Virus record (IMG/VR): IMGVR_UViG_3300031951_000832
Coordinates: 1 to 30,815 of that record
Source: a virus
DNA length: 30,815 nucleotides
Direction: 5' to 3' (one strand)
The notes under the pieces are model-generated. The model was not told the origin of the DNA. It did not search any database and saw nothing but the letters and a program-made list of their open reading frames with translations. This document shows positions 11,001 through 19,134 of the stretch, one piece after another. The translations under genes and the position numbers were made by a program. Every line of letters begins with the position of its first letter. Positions within the stretch are counted from its first letter, which is position 1.

Positions 11001-11269
11001 GATTAAATTATTATCCCGGATTTATTTCTGCGGTTCAGGCAAGTGGACCATATTTAGACCCGACAACAGGTGATTATTATAGAAATGCTGACGGATATTA
11101 TAATTACACCGCGGACGAAAATTATTGGGACCAAACAAACAATGTGCCGAGAGCAATTCATACGGGAGCCCCTTTTTACTTTTATTTTGGGTTAAAAAAA
11201 GGTCAAACGGCTTATGATAGATTTTCTAGAAAATGGATACCAACACAAACAATTTTGACATATGAGTAA
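5042..11269 (+). CDS. Giant 2075-aa baseplate/tail structural protein with internal hydrophobic segment
   Basis: The largest gene of the window follows gp6, the slot held by gp7 in T4, but it is twice gp7's size and not recognisably similar. Residues about 45-185 resemble a transthyretin/carboxypeptidase-regulatory beta sandwich (VVIGRVSVNDGFGIPNAKVS; later NQSGDFMIFGVPVG). Residues about 498-561 are almost uninterrupted hydrophobic, enough for two or three membrane helices. A soluble helix and a CDVCNC cluster (about 606-612) follow. Residues about 746-830 form a GSGI...GAGTYIVS unit of a type common in phage fibre proteins. The last 900 residues are Asn/Tyr/Gly-rich, with several cysteines. 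The C-terminus overlaps the next gene by 8 nt. A virion role is inferred from locus and composition; the exact function is unknown. Confidence 0.7.
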   Translation: MPKSYRIRTDVGVDKSVSISIDQEFEYLEILSLKVLQSDIYTRVCSDYGVVIGRVSVNDGFGIPNAKVSIFIPLSNEDAEDPIISQIYPYRTVLDVNDDGYRYNLLPYEPSYSAHKPTGTFPSKTDVLTNPTLIEVYDKYYKLNAVTNQSGDFMIFGVPVGSQTLVVDIDLSDIGEFSLSPQDLIRMGIATESQVSGTNFKTSSNLRELPQIVSFNRTIVVEPLWGQSEYCNLGITRTDFDLSNESNINIEPTAIFMGSLISTNDDQFQKKNCKPKPKSGQLCSLTTGPGEILAIRQTIFLDVNGRPVLETFDLEQGGQVIDENGTWLLDVPMNLDYLITNEFGDQVISDDPKKGIPTRGKYRFKVKWNQSPTLNEAIRRGYYLVPNIKEYGWADSSSDPRNEPKTSTEYINFVKSYSFSLDWNDYGTQQMIQEAIDCEDRFYMMSYNKVYTVSQLITQYRKGYAANAIVSIKNIVTDECSSDINKFPTNDAVYRFDLIFFLLKILSYVFKPTLIGLVIVAHIVYIAIFLLSLILRFLIYVIGTVVVALCQVVKVIIRVVNGLSGGSIRLSVKCPKMSDVNKLAERFKNIQDQFRNIKIPNLSYPDCDVCNCKDSDQVQAESDSETDAVSQQIQNSGGAGGVTNFFDFESYPITGTTILNTQDNYFYQQLYTGLQWIEGDEYTAQLVQSRAPQLITITTPNPADPPIPPTLKVTDTFTSSIPIGERLNLFNTKAKYFNGPQDMPSVALTGSGIISDLATPTPGVGNILTVTSISNPYLFVGALLTGSGIAPNTRVLSQISGVNGGAGTYIVSPSQLRSLGSFTVSNFATDSPNSSPLYDNPGGGVNRIKVKVEKTISTNSGKFHLDNVIALVVKNEVLTELESGQILSFQDPELSMDRNMTGGTLNFDSRQSIVGKTLTPLISGRAKVANNTFPITSGNTLTVNDITYITNPNVNGLLPNTMIEIEGDVDGLGNQIIRKIVSQNSIFAPSNNLPPTPYGLGTYTIDGPVALINPSKFVVVTPTSRQLSYADPSGSGVDISVTYDLVLRGNPQFPDYDYLKFPMDLEYLQVITGMTYSDYFSLVNQNPDLTQTSWDNLTFNRRFLDNDTMIYNVRGFLTEWDRYNKFGGSAVDGNPAYLPKIQYNFNDNFTDLNEQGVIFLVRGVDPQSHRVNIEYDLSKLFGYYNFGVGPIVSGKFKLNHPIKGGFKTVNHKNVNFNDDTDSYSGLKLFYNSFYMTLEPNGSSPTVPPPFQPTSEPGEPPPTYFPDIIIGSGFSAFTSNTISYYSSFDNNTLTSSPLFNPGTGCPYSNDISLGGYGPSSPIVPLITDGSQTYSKGARLKRSNFGPIPPSLLESVSNNRTIGNNGFVVEWKQYATVNAGVDCAICFPPYAGGDRYNTESNTFGTDTRKNRGYFETEIVEGSGFMYQDIDMGQSFYDFRTIAGVTYLCCINNGDRKANGFYYAPGYSQTDTLVEFSDRTLMVMRSDKLPTSTALQPNYCNTFPLHNNNNFTIFTFSEDGTTGVVGGLNGSTDNNTFADLDSGSKRINQVLNSFTCANMAPLPCYDVTQEGPFSGTGLCTSEFRVRPKSDKCWESGPGVGARGFEGGCYVFVTVPLLSLVNGHDIRAIFEWSERLLITFGACRDVFSHLFTNNWVNGTLYAWSFNNNVTYSSPLLTNGNQPSSQFCRDTLMLHPTTNNFYYRSSPYNDTNDAFVGADRPKVTGMLRFNEYNGNFHNLLYPTTIIDLGPRNNYMQEIVMSDEFDGYVVNKLGPTSFQDVSDLLNLFLISRLGNLGTFSLPGILTGGVQIETFFDRNESGFLGIGGTKMVDGDYAQMISINSELGVIPFNEINYMDYTEAGIQDPIFITSGGYKEIVIGIFYRANLQLRDFITPKRTIIDGLSPITTQVNSINCNVNNFPVKSQKVPFYNWDIRTGGPRYCTSTATIFGSQKNDWYSKPINSNGGFMSHRYQDLKREEPTSRYFRTEPNTLGLNYYPGFISAVQASGPYLDPTTGDYYRNADGYYNYTADENYWDQTNNVPRAIHTGAPFYFYFGLKKGQTAYDRFSRKWIPTQTILTYE

Positions 11270-13091
11270 TAGAAATGATACAAGAATAGTTTTAGGTTCT
11301 TTAAGATATAAATCCGCGTCAAATACTGATTTGGGGTTAAAAATCCCATTTATACAAACAACTAAAGAAAATGTTGAATTTGACAGGTCGTTGAATATTA
11401 ATTTAGGTCAATTATATGCTGATGAGAGACAAACCTCAACAAATTTTAGACCTTCGTGTAAATTTTCAATTTTATTTAAAAATTCATATACAGGTTTTAG
11501 TGACTATGATTTATTAGAAAATCAATTATATTATACTGATGAGTATACAAATGCTGACCAAAATTGTCCTCCGAACTCAAATGTTGATTGGGGTGGTTTT
11601 CCCCAATATAACGAATTTGATTTTATTAGAACCGACTATAATGTTTCGGGATATACAGTTCCTGATATCAATGGGAATGTTCACGTTAATTTTGTGAGTA
11701 AAAGTGCTTCAACATATAATTGGAATTATTTTATGAGTTACGCATTTGAAAATGATTATAATAAACCAATGTCGGCAATTGATTCAATTAGTCAACAAAC
11801 TCTTAATTGGGTTGCATCCGATGGTATACCATTTGTTGTTGTCCCAACCACAGTTGGTGGGGTTAATTTAATATCGTTTAGATGTCCTGTTAAACATAAT
11901 TTAAAAGTTGGTGAATCGGTTAAATTAAGTTTATCGTATAATGGTTTTGATACTTTTCAAGTGACCTCACTGGGTACAGGTATTTCTGGTACTGAATTCT
12001 ATACGTTTAATATTGATGATATTGGATTTACAGGTGTAACATTCAGTAATAATAAAAAGGGTACCTTTAAGAGGGTAATTAATTCTGAAATTCCAAATGA
12101 AACAACATCAAAATATTATGTAAGACGACATAAAATTTTGACAGATATTAATGACGCGGTTTTGGTTAATTCAGGTTTTGAACAAAATATTTATGGTCAA
12201 AAAAGAAAATATGAAAGTAGTGGATTAACACCTAATTATATTTCAAGAGTATCTGTTAAAGAAGGTGCGCAATCCTATACACTGTCATTCAATAATGATA
12301 TCAATATTAATGAAATGATTGATAATCAAAAAAGACCGGTTAGTGAATTATTTTTCACTGTAATATATAAAGGATATTTTGGGTTAATGTTTGGACAATT
12401 AACTAATTCTAGTTTATATTCAGGTTTAAAGCAAGGGTATGATTTTAATTTACCATTAGATGAAAGTTTCAACCCCCCATTACCATCGCCTTGGTGGAAT
12501 ATTAACAATACTAATTCTGATACAAACTTCCCATTAGGTTTTTATACAAAAACAATAGGACCTTCGATAAGACCTTTATTTTATGTAAAAACTTTTAAAA
12601 AAGGAGATGTTTTAGATGGTGATTATTGTGAATGGAATGATTCAGAACAAACAGAAAGGGTAATTTCTGAAATTAATCATAAATTATGTTACAATCCATC
12701 AATGTTTTACATTGTAACAACAACAAACAATAATCAAATTTTAATAGATAATCCTTTTGGATATTATTACAAACCACATAACAAATTAACAATTAGAGGT
12801 TTTTCAGATTATATTGAAACCGGGTCGGCAAAAAACGTTGTTGGTATTCCTGATTACGCATATTTTTCTGAATCACAAAATCTTTTTATTTGGAGGGACA
12901 TTTACACATATGGTTTCAAAGATAATAACGGGAATGGTGTTGACTATCCATTTTTTAATTATACTCATTATCCTTACGATAATTATGTTTTTAGAATTAT
13001 ACCAGAAGGTACTAATTATATAGAAAGCGACTTGAGTCATAACGCTAGTATCTACGGTACTGGACAACCTAAAGTGGATAAATGTGAATAA
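11262..13091 (+). CDS. Tail/baseplate structural protein of unknown family (609 aa)
   Basis: I do not recognise this family. The start codon lies inside the end of the preceding gene (ATGAGTAA shares 8 nt), implying translational coupling and probably matched stoichiometry. The protein is rich in Asn, Tyr, Phe and Gly with few predicted helices, as in other beta-rich baseplate or fibre-attachment proteins here. The N-terminus reads SNRNDTRIVLGSLRYKSAS. A glycine/threonine-rich stretch near residues 190-265 could be a beta domain, and the C-terminus ends in VDKCE. No signal peptide or membrane segment is seen. A virion component is inferred from its position between two other late structural genes. 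Confidence 0.6.
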   Translation: MSNRNDTRIVLGSLRYKSASNTDLGLKIPFIQTTKENVEFDRSLNINLGQLYADERQTSTNFRPSCKFSILFKNSYTGFSDYDLLENQLYYTDEYTNADQNCPPNSNVDWGGFPQYNEFDFIRTDYNVSGYTVPDINGNVHVNFVSKSASTYNWNYFMSYAFENDYNKPMSAIDSISQQTLNWVASDGIPFVVVPTTVGGVNLISFRCPVKHNLKVGESVKLSLSYNGFDTFQVTSLGTGISGTEFYTFNIDDIGFTGVTFSNNKKGTFKRVINSEIPNETTSKYYVRRHKILTDINDAVLVNSGFEQNIYGQKRKYESSGLTPNYISRVSVKEGAQSYTLSFNNDININEMIDNQKRPVSELFFTVIYKGYFGLMFGQLTNSSLYSGLKQGYDFNLPLDESFNPPLPSPWWNINNTNSDTNFPLGFYTKTIGPSIRPLFYVKTFKKGDVLDGDYCEWNDSEQTERVISEINHKLCYNPSMFYIVTTTNNNQILIDNPFGYYYKPHNKLTIRGFSDYIETGSAKNVVGIPDYAYFSESQNLFIWRDIYTYGFKDNNGNGVDYPFFNYTHYPYDNYVFRIIPEGTNYIESDLSHNASIYGTGQPKVDKCE

Positions 13092-13932
13092 CAAATTTAA
13101 GTTTATATTACCTAATACTGACCAATATATTAATTTACCAATAGAATTAAAATGGGATTTTTATGGTAGAGATGATAGTATTGATGTTTATGAGGCGGAT
13201 GTTATAAAAGAATTAGTTGGTAGTGCTGAGGATTTTGAAATATTAAGATTTGCTCACGCACCATATAGTAGTGATACTAAAACGGATATTAAATACAATT
13301 TTTATTTTTTTAGTGTTAATGGTGCGGTTCCCCCAAATCCTACAGTAAATGTTACAGCTTCAACAGCATCTGATTGGGTTACTAGTTATATCCCTGAAGG
13401 ATTTACAAAAAATGAAATTTATTATTATAATCGACCTTTTACCCAATCTTTTTTTAAATTGGATTTTTATGATAGTAATGATTCAATACAACAAACTAAT
13501 TATTTTACGGTAATTATTCCTGTTCAACAAGGTGCGACAGAAACGGCAATGATATCACCATTTGTACCATTGGTTCAAATCAAAAAACCTGAATTTACTT
13601 TGGATTATGTTGGTGATAAAGAAGGGTTCTTTTTATATTGGTTAAGAAAAAAAGACTTTTTGAATATAAATCCAAATCTAAGTAATACAACAGAAACATT
13701 TTATATGAGTGCAAAGTTTTTTGATGCGAGATTAGGTATTTTTGTTAAAATGAGTACTGACCCTCAAATTGTAATAAATTCTACAAATCCTTTTCAATTT
13801 AATCCTGATAGATATTTCTATTATAAAGTTGTTTTAGATTATCCTACGTACACTTATAAAATATTTGATTGGCAAGATGTTAGAGTAGGGGCAGGTAGTC
13901 CCATAAAATGGTATGAATATGTAAACCCGTAA
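13084..13932 (+). CDS. Late structural protein of unknown family (282 aa, GTG start)
   Basis: The start is GTG at 13084, giving the 8-nt overlap GTGAATAA with the upstream gene, the same arrangement as the pair before it (ATGAGTAA). This regularity is why I accept the non-ATG start. The protein begins MNNKFKFILPNTDQYINLPI and is rich in Phe, Tyr, Asp and Asn. There is no recognisable catalytic motif, signal peptide or membrane helix. A PVQQGATETAMISPFVPLVQ linker near residue 145 divides it into two probable beta domains. It ends 1 nt before the next ATG. It could be a baseplate adaptor or fibre-attachment protein, but this rests on context only. Confidence 0.6.
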   Translation: MNNKFKFILPNTDQYINLPIELKWDFYGRDDSIDVYEADVIKELVGSAEDFEILRFAHAPYSSDTKTDIKYNFYFFSVNGAVPPNPTVNVTASTASDWVTSYIPEGFTKNEIYYYNRPFTQSFFKLDFYDSNDSIQQTNYFTVIIPVQQGATETAMISPFVPLVQIKKPEFTLDYVGDKEGFFLYWLRKKDFLNINPNLSNTTETFYMSAKFFDARLGIFVKMSTDPQIVINSTNPFQFNPDRYFYYKVVLDYPTYTYKIFDWQDVRVGAGSPIKWYEYVNP

Positions 13933-13933
13933 T

Positions 13934-15148
13934 ATGGAAGATAGAAATTATCACATTAAAATTTCACCTGAGGTAATCCTTGGGGATGTGTTTAAGGTTC
14001 CATATTTTGCGGGACAATTAACCACATATAATGATTATAAAGTTTGTTGTAAGGCATATAAGGCACCGGTAGTAACAAATATTACGGATGTGGCATATGT
14101 TTATTCATCAATGACTCAAATATTAACAGGTGCAACGGGAACAACGGCGACTTCTAATATTTCAAAGGCGACACTTAGTCCGGGAACATCATTGTTAACC
14201 GGATTAACTATACCTATTTTATTTACAGAAAATACTGTGGATATTGGATATTATTCGGTGTTTGATGGTATGGCGGTTCAAAAAGATGTTATGACTAATT
14301 TCATTTTTTCAGCAACACCATTAAGTGCTATGACGGTCTTCTTTTATAATACGTCTGATATTGAATTCAAGAAATATTTGGAATTTTCAACGTATACGTT
14401 AGATTGGGGTGATGGGACTGCAAAACAAACCGTAACAAGTTTTACCCCTAATTTTTATAGCCACATATATTCTCAACCAAGTCCTGATAGTGGATATACA
14501 ATAAGTTTGTCGGGTATGAGTCCTTGGGGTTCAAATGTTGTTAAAAAGTCTGTTTACGTACCTTATAATAATGTTACAATACTAAATCCAAAAGGTACCG
14601 CAACATTTACACCGGCAGGTGGTAGTTGGTCGGCGACTTCACTAATGTATGATTTTATATATAGTGGAGATAGTACTTGTGATACAACACTTACAAGTAT
14701 TACTAATTTTACAACAGTTCCTATAACAGTAACGGGGTATACTCAATCAAGTTTGAATGATTTGAAACAGTATGGTCAAACACCTTTTAAATTGGGTTTT
14801 ACTGTTACAGGAACATCCGGTAATGTTGGTATTTACAAAGGACCAACAAATGATGGTTTAGGAATTAGATACGAAGTAAATGGTATTGATTATGTTGATT
14901 ACCAAGATGGTACAACCATATTTATGGTTAAATCATCAGGATTAACTTCTGATATGTTAATATGTTCGGCAATAACTAAAAATGAGGTGTTGTTAAATGT
15001 TATTGACGAAGCCGAGGTTCAATCTGAAATATTTATTGAACGAGGAAAACAATCTAGTTTAGAGAGAGTGGAAAGATTAGGTGAAGTAGATAACATTGGG
15101 GACTTGGTAAAATATGGGTATAAATTTTTTAATATAATAAAAACATAA
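13934..15148 (+). CDS. Late structural protein with PKD-like domain (404 aa)
   Basis: A PKD-type Ig fold is visible around residues 130-215: YTLDWGDGTAKQTVTSF, then HIYSQPSPDSGYTISLSG, with the hallmark WGDGT turn and the H-x-Y strand. The N-terminal domain (about 1-60) begins MEDRNYHIKISPEVILGD. A Thr/Gly-rich stretch near 57-75 looks like a flexible linker. The C-terminus is a predicted helix, IFIERGKQSSLERVERLGEV then LVKYGYKFF, which could be an attachment or coiled-coil element. PKD folds on virions commonly sit on fibres or decoration proteins and bind carbohydrate weakly. The gene starts 1 nt after the preceding stop and ends 33 nt before the next start. Confidence 0.65.
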   Translation: MEDRNYHIKISPEVILGDVFKVPYFAGQLTTYNDYKVCCKAYKAPVVTNITDVAYVYSSMTQILTGATGTTATSNISKATLSPGTSLLTGLTIPILFTENTVDIGYYSVFDGMAVQKDVMTNFIFSATPLSAMTVFFYNTSDIEFKKYLEFSTYTLDWGDGTAKQTVTSFTPNFYSHIYSQPSPDSGYTISLSGMSPWGSNVVKKSVYVPYNNVTILNPKGTATFTPAGGSWSATSLMYDFIYSGDSTCDTTLTSITNFTTVPITVTGYTQSSLNDLKQYGQTPFKLGFTVTGTSGNVGIYKGPTNDGLGIRYEVNGIDYVDYQDGTTIFMVKSSGLTSDMLICSAITKNEVLLNVIDEAEVQSEIFIERGKQSSLERVERLGEVDNIGDLVKYGYKFFNIIKT

Positions 15149-15154
15149 ATTTGA

Positions 15155-15162
15155 TATTTATC
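15155..15162 (+). promoter_or_regulatory. TATTTATC box upstream of the 302-aa gene
   Basis: This is an exact copy of the octamer found before the 2075-aa gene and, on the other strand, before the 971-aa gene. It ends 19 nt before the ATG at 15182, in one of the few intergenic gaps (33 nt) of the late block, so an internal promoter here is plausible. Function is inferred. Confidence 0.35.
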
Positions 15163-15181
15163 AATATAACAACAAAATAAT

Positions 15182-16090
15182 ATGGCAACAGGCATCTATG
15201 GTACTATTAGACCGGCAGACGTATCTCCCCAAGATGTGGAGATTATTTTAAATTACACACCAAGTCGTGATGAAACTGATAACTTTGTTTTAACAACATT
15301 AGACGCTTTATCGGTGTTAAGACCTTATTACAATAATGATAATACAGGTGGGAATCCTAACGTTGAAATTTTAGGTGGTTTATATAATTTAAGACTACCT
15401 GCGGAGACATTTAATAAATTAGGTATATACACATTATTCATTAGACCTGCTCAAATTAGAACAAGGATATTAGATTGTGGTGTGTTATCTTCATTACCTA
15501 ACGTAAAAGGGATTGTTATTGATTTAAATGATGTCCCTTCAAATTTTAGAAATAAGTTTGTTAATCAAGGATTAGTTGGTTTCAGAGTTGAATACTTAAA
15601 TTCAGATGGAACTAAAATACCTAATTTCTTTAGGTTAATAACATCTTCGTTTTTTTGTGAACCGGTTGTACAAAATTTAACAAATACTGCTGCAAAGGGG
15701 ATTAGATATAGATATACTGATAATAACACTAATTTAATTTTTTGTACATTATCACCATCTTCTGCTCCGACTAACAAACCAAATGCAACACCATTTATAG
15801 GTCAACCAAACCAAGATATTATTATAACTAATACATTCTTTAATCCAATTACTATGGATATTGAAATTGTTGAACACGATTTCTCTACATTGGCAATTGC
15901 GTTATTTGGTAATCAAACTAAATCTATGGATGACGGAATTTACACGTTATATGATAGTCAAAACAATATTTATAAACAATACAATTTATACGAAATTAGA
16001 GACCAATTTAATACCTTACTTTATGAAGTTAGAAGAGATAGAGGTGATAATATTGATTTTAGTAAAAACTTTACAAATATAACAGAATAA
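15182..16090 (+). CDS. Conserved-looking tail/baseplate protein, unknown function (302 aa)
   Basis: The protein starts MATGIYGTIRPADVSPQDVE, followed by FVLTTLDALSVLRPYY. It is well structured and less repetitive than its neighbours, with mixed beta strands and no signal peptide, transmembrane segment or known catalytic motif. The C-terminus is charged and probably helical (YEIRDQFNTLLYEVRRDRGD). This suits a core baseplate or wedge component better than a variable fibre. It ends with TAATG overlapping the next start by one base, suggesting coupled expression with the gpI/gp7-like protein. Candidates by synteny are small wedge proteins such as gp53 or gp8 equivalents, but no sequence signature decides it. 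Confidence 0.6.
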   Translation: MATGIYGTIRPADVSPQDVEIILNYTPSRDETDNFVLTTLDALSVLRPYYNNDNTGGNPNVEILGGLYNLRLPAETFNKLGIYTLFIRPAQIRTRILDCGVLSSLPNVKGIVIDLNDVPSNFRNKFVNQGLVGFRVEYLNSDGTKIPNFFRLITSSFFCEPVVQNLTNTAAKGIRYRYTDNNTNLIFCTLSPSSAPTNKPNATPFIGQPNQDIIITNTFFNPITMDIEIVEHDFSTLAIALFGNQTKSMDDGIYTLYDSQNNIYKQYNLYEIRDQFNTLLYEVRRDRGDNIDFSKNFTNITE

Positions 16091-19000
16091 TGGCGATAAC
16101 AAAATATACTTGTCCTCCACAATCAGCAAGCGGTGCTGGTACGTTTTCAGATGATTTAGTTGGATTCCAATTGGTTACTGGTGGTGGTTTAACGCAAGGT
16201 AATTTTGAATTTGTTGCATCGTTTAATGAAAAGAGTGATAGAACATTTACAACGGGTAATTTTTCAGAACCAATAACTTTAGATTCTTTAGGTATTGAAA
16301 GTTCAATACAATCAAAACGAATTGTTGAAAATAATTTTAAGGTTTATCCTAATTTTGATTTAAGTCAAATAACTAATTTTAGTTTATACGGGTCAATGGT
16401 TAAAAGAATTTCAACATCAGTTGAAACTATTATTAGTTTTTTTCCCGCAGGTCTTGAATCAACATTTTTGGGAATTAATTATGTTACGGGTGCCACAGCA
16501 ATTAATATTTCGTTTGATTCAGTTCAAAACATAACAACATTTGATTTAGATATTGCAAGAATTAGAAATCCGTTTAATATTGATTTTACGGTAAGTTCAA
16601 CTAGAAATTTATCATTATTAGAGATACCGGTTTCACCGTTAAGAGACTTAACTAAACAATATGCGAAATATTCGTTGTATTATAATAGTACAGGTTATAC
16701 TGTAACATCTATAGTTCCAACAACATCATTAACAAGTGGGAACCTAACTATTACAGTTGATGGTAATCCTTTTTCATATCAAACAGTTGTATACGATGAT
16801 TTAGTTGTTAGACCTAATGATTATGAGGTTGCAAGAGTTTTTAATGAAGACTTAGATGAAGTTGAAAACTTTTTATTAAATAGAACTGTTACTCCAATAT
16901 ATACATCAACTTTTAAGGTTCCTAAAGAGAGTGATGACGGTAGTTATTACACTTTCAATCAAACGGTGACTTGGCCTTTGTATGGTAATTGGAATTTAGA
17001 TATATTAACACCATCATTCACTAATTATCTTATTAAATTAAATGAGATTTCTGAATCGTTAGATTCTTATAAAACAAATTTAGTTTCAAGGTTTTTAACG
17101 ACCGGGGCATTTAAGGATTTTGACACTGTTGACCAAAAAATGGAAAAAGTGTTACAAGTTTATGGTAGAAGTTTTGATGAAACTAATAAATTTGTGAGTG
17201 CTTTAGCGTATATGAATTCTGTTAATTATAATGTGGGTAATGATATTCCTTCACAATTATTAAAGAATTTATCACAAACATTGGGTTGGTCTATTAATAT
17301 TTCACCAATAACTAATGACGATTTTTTAAGTTCTGTTTTTGGTCAAACAAATGAGGATAAATCTAGTTTTACGGGTGTTGGTATTGCATCAACTCCTGAT
17401 GAATTAAATTATCAATTTTATAGAAATTTAGTTCTGAACTCGGCTTATTTATTTAAATCAAAAGGTACTAGAAAATCTATAGAGACCTTAATGAGAATGA
17501 TAGGTGCTCCGGACGCGTTAGTTGAATTTAATGAATATATTTATTTGGCGGATGGTAGAATAAATATGACGGATTTTGATACTCAATTTGCTCAAATATC
17601 CACAGGTACTTATTTAAGAGAATTACCTGTCTTAGACCCCAATAATATATACACTATTCTAGGACCTCAAAATGTGTATACAGGTTTTACCACAACATCA
17701 ATAATTAAAGATGTTAATATTACTCTAAATGAATATCCAATAGATGAATATGGTTATCCGTCAATGATGGAAAATAGTGATGTATACTTCTTCCAAATGG
17801 GTAGTGGGTGGTTTGAATCAACACCTCAACATAGGGCACCACAACAAGTGGATTTAACTAATAGTGTGTTTACAGGTAGTAATCCTAATTATCAAACAAG
17901 TTTAAAACCGTATACCTATGGTCAAGAATATTTGAATAATTATAGACAATTACCATTTACTGATTTAGGATTTAATTTAACGGCTCAAGTAGATAATAAT
18001 AAATCTTGGGTTGATAATGAAGTTGGGTTAAGAAGTAATCTTGACGGTAGTTATAATGCAAGGTATTTTACAGAAAGTGATAATTTGGTAATCAATGTTA
18101 AGAATGTTGATTTATTTATGAATCCGGGTCAAGGTTTATCCTATGATGTTTGGCACTTATCAAGAACAACTGATTTCCCAATATCGGACAATGGGTTGGG
18201 TTGGGTTGAACCAACAATATGTGACCCTTTTCCTATTGTCAACTATCCAACAAGAAAAAGTGTTGATTGGACTGTAATTGACCCCCAACCAAAAAGAAAA
18301 ACATTCTTTGAGTTTGCTCAAACATTTTGGTTAAATACAATTAACGTTAGAAATAGACAATTTAATACTGATGGTAAAACAAGTGGATATCCAACATTAT
18401 CATCAATTTATTGGAAATATTTGGAATCTGAAAAAATAGCAGGTGTTAGAAACGATAACTTCACATATAAGACAATGATTGAGTATGTGGATGGTATGGG
18501 TGATTATTGGATTAGATTGGTTGAACAATTAATACCTGCAACAACAATATGGAACACAGGGGTTAAATATGAAAATTCAATTTTCCATAGACAAAAATTT
18601 GTGTGGAGAAGACAAATGGGTTGTGAGTTAATACCAATCTATTGTACTCCTTGTTCATTAACAACAGGGTTGTTTAGAAATGATTGTCCGACTCAAATTG
18701 TTGAATGTCCAATATACCCAACCGAAACAACATTTAATGGTGTGTTAGGTGATGTATTAAATAATTATTTGGATAATAATGGATATGACTTAAATAACTG
18801 TAAAGTTAATAAGTTAAATTCACAATGGTTTGTTGAAATATATATAGATAACTCACTTAAAATTAGTTATCCATTTTTTAATGGTGTTGGTTATACTAAT
18901 CCGTCACCTTGTGTTGAAACACCAACATTTTCAGGTCTTAGTTCACCTTGTGATTCTGTTTGGTATAGTGCACTTTTAATTGCTTTAGATGGTTTAGAAA

Positions 19001-19134
19001 CTTTTGGATATGATTATTATATAACAGAGGAAGGTAATGTTGCAATTTATAATATAATATGTGACGTATCAAGAATTGGTGTTAACTTTGAAATAAAGGT
19101 GGGAATAAATTTTAATATTTTGTGTAGTAAATGA
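16090..19134 (+). CDS. Baseplate wedge protein with P2 gpI / T4 gp7-like segment (1014 aa)
   Basis: Residues about 389-477 resemble the tail protein I family (P2 gpI, related to the conserved part of T4 gp7 and TssG). LLKNLSQTLGWSINISP is followed by YRNLVLNSAYLFKSKGTRKS and IETLMRMIGAP, where the family has W-x-x(5)-Y/W, an alpha helix, the KGT motif and a glycine-terminated helix. The N-terminal 380 residues are beta-rich and the C-terminal part is Cys-containing (CELIPIYCTPCSLTTG). The last 90 residues match a module in the next protein. With the gp25- and gp6-like genes this would complete the core wedge set. It starts at TAATG and overlaps the next gene by ATGA. The gpI assignment is by motif and context only. 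Confidence 0.65.
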   Translation: MAITKYTCPPQSASGAGTFSDDLVGFQLVTGGGLTQGNFEFVASFNEKSDRTFTTGNFSEPITLDSLGIESSIQSKRIVENNFKVYPNFDLSQITNFSLYGSMVKRISTSVETIISFFPAGLESTFLGINYVTGATAINISFDSVQNITTFDLDIARIRNPFNIDFTVSSTRNLSLLEIPVSPLRDLTKQYAKYSLYYNSTGYTVTSIVPTTSLTSGNLTITVDGNPFSYQTVVYDDLVVRPNDYEVARVFNEDLDEVENFLLNRTVTPIYTSTFKVPKESDDGSYYTFNQTVTWPLYGNWNLDILTPSFTNYLIKLNEISESLDSYKTNLVSRFLTTGAFKDFDTVDQKMEKVLQVYGRSFDETNKFVSALAYMNSVNYNVGNDIPSQLLKNLSQTLGWSINISPITNDDFLSSVFGQTNEDKSSFTGVGIASTPDELNYQFYRNLVLNSAYLFKSKGTRKSIETLMRMIGAPDALVEFNEYIYLADGRINMTDFDTQFAQISTGTYLRELPVLDPNNIYTILGPQNVYTGFTTTSIIKDVNITLNEYPIDEYGYPSMMENSDVYFFQMGSGWFESTPQHRAPQQVDLTNSVFTGSNPNYQTSLKPYTYGQEYLNNYRQLPFTDLGFNLTAQVDNNKSWVDNEVGLRSNLDGSYNARYFTESDNLVINVKNVDLFMNPGQGLSYDVWHLSRTTDFPISDNGLGWVEPTICDPFPIVNYPTRKSVDWTVIDPQPKRKTFFEFAQTFWLNTINVRNRQFNTDGKTSGYPTLSSIYWKYLESEKIAGVRNDNFTYKTMIEYVDGMGDYWIRLVEQLIPATTIWNTGVKYENSIFHRQKFVWRRQMGCELIPIYCTPCSLTTGLFRNDCPTQIVECPIYPTETTFNGVLGDVLNNYLDNNGYDLNNCKVNKLNSQWFVEIYIDNSLKISYPFFNGVGYTNPSPCVETPTFSGLSSPCDSVWYSALLIALDGLETFGYDYYITEEGNVAIYNIICDVSRIGVNFEIKVGINFNILCSK

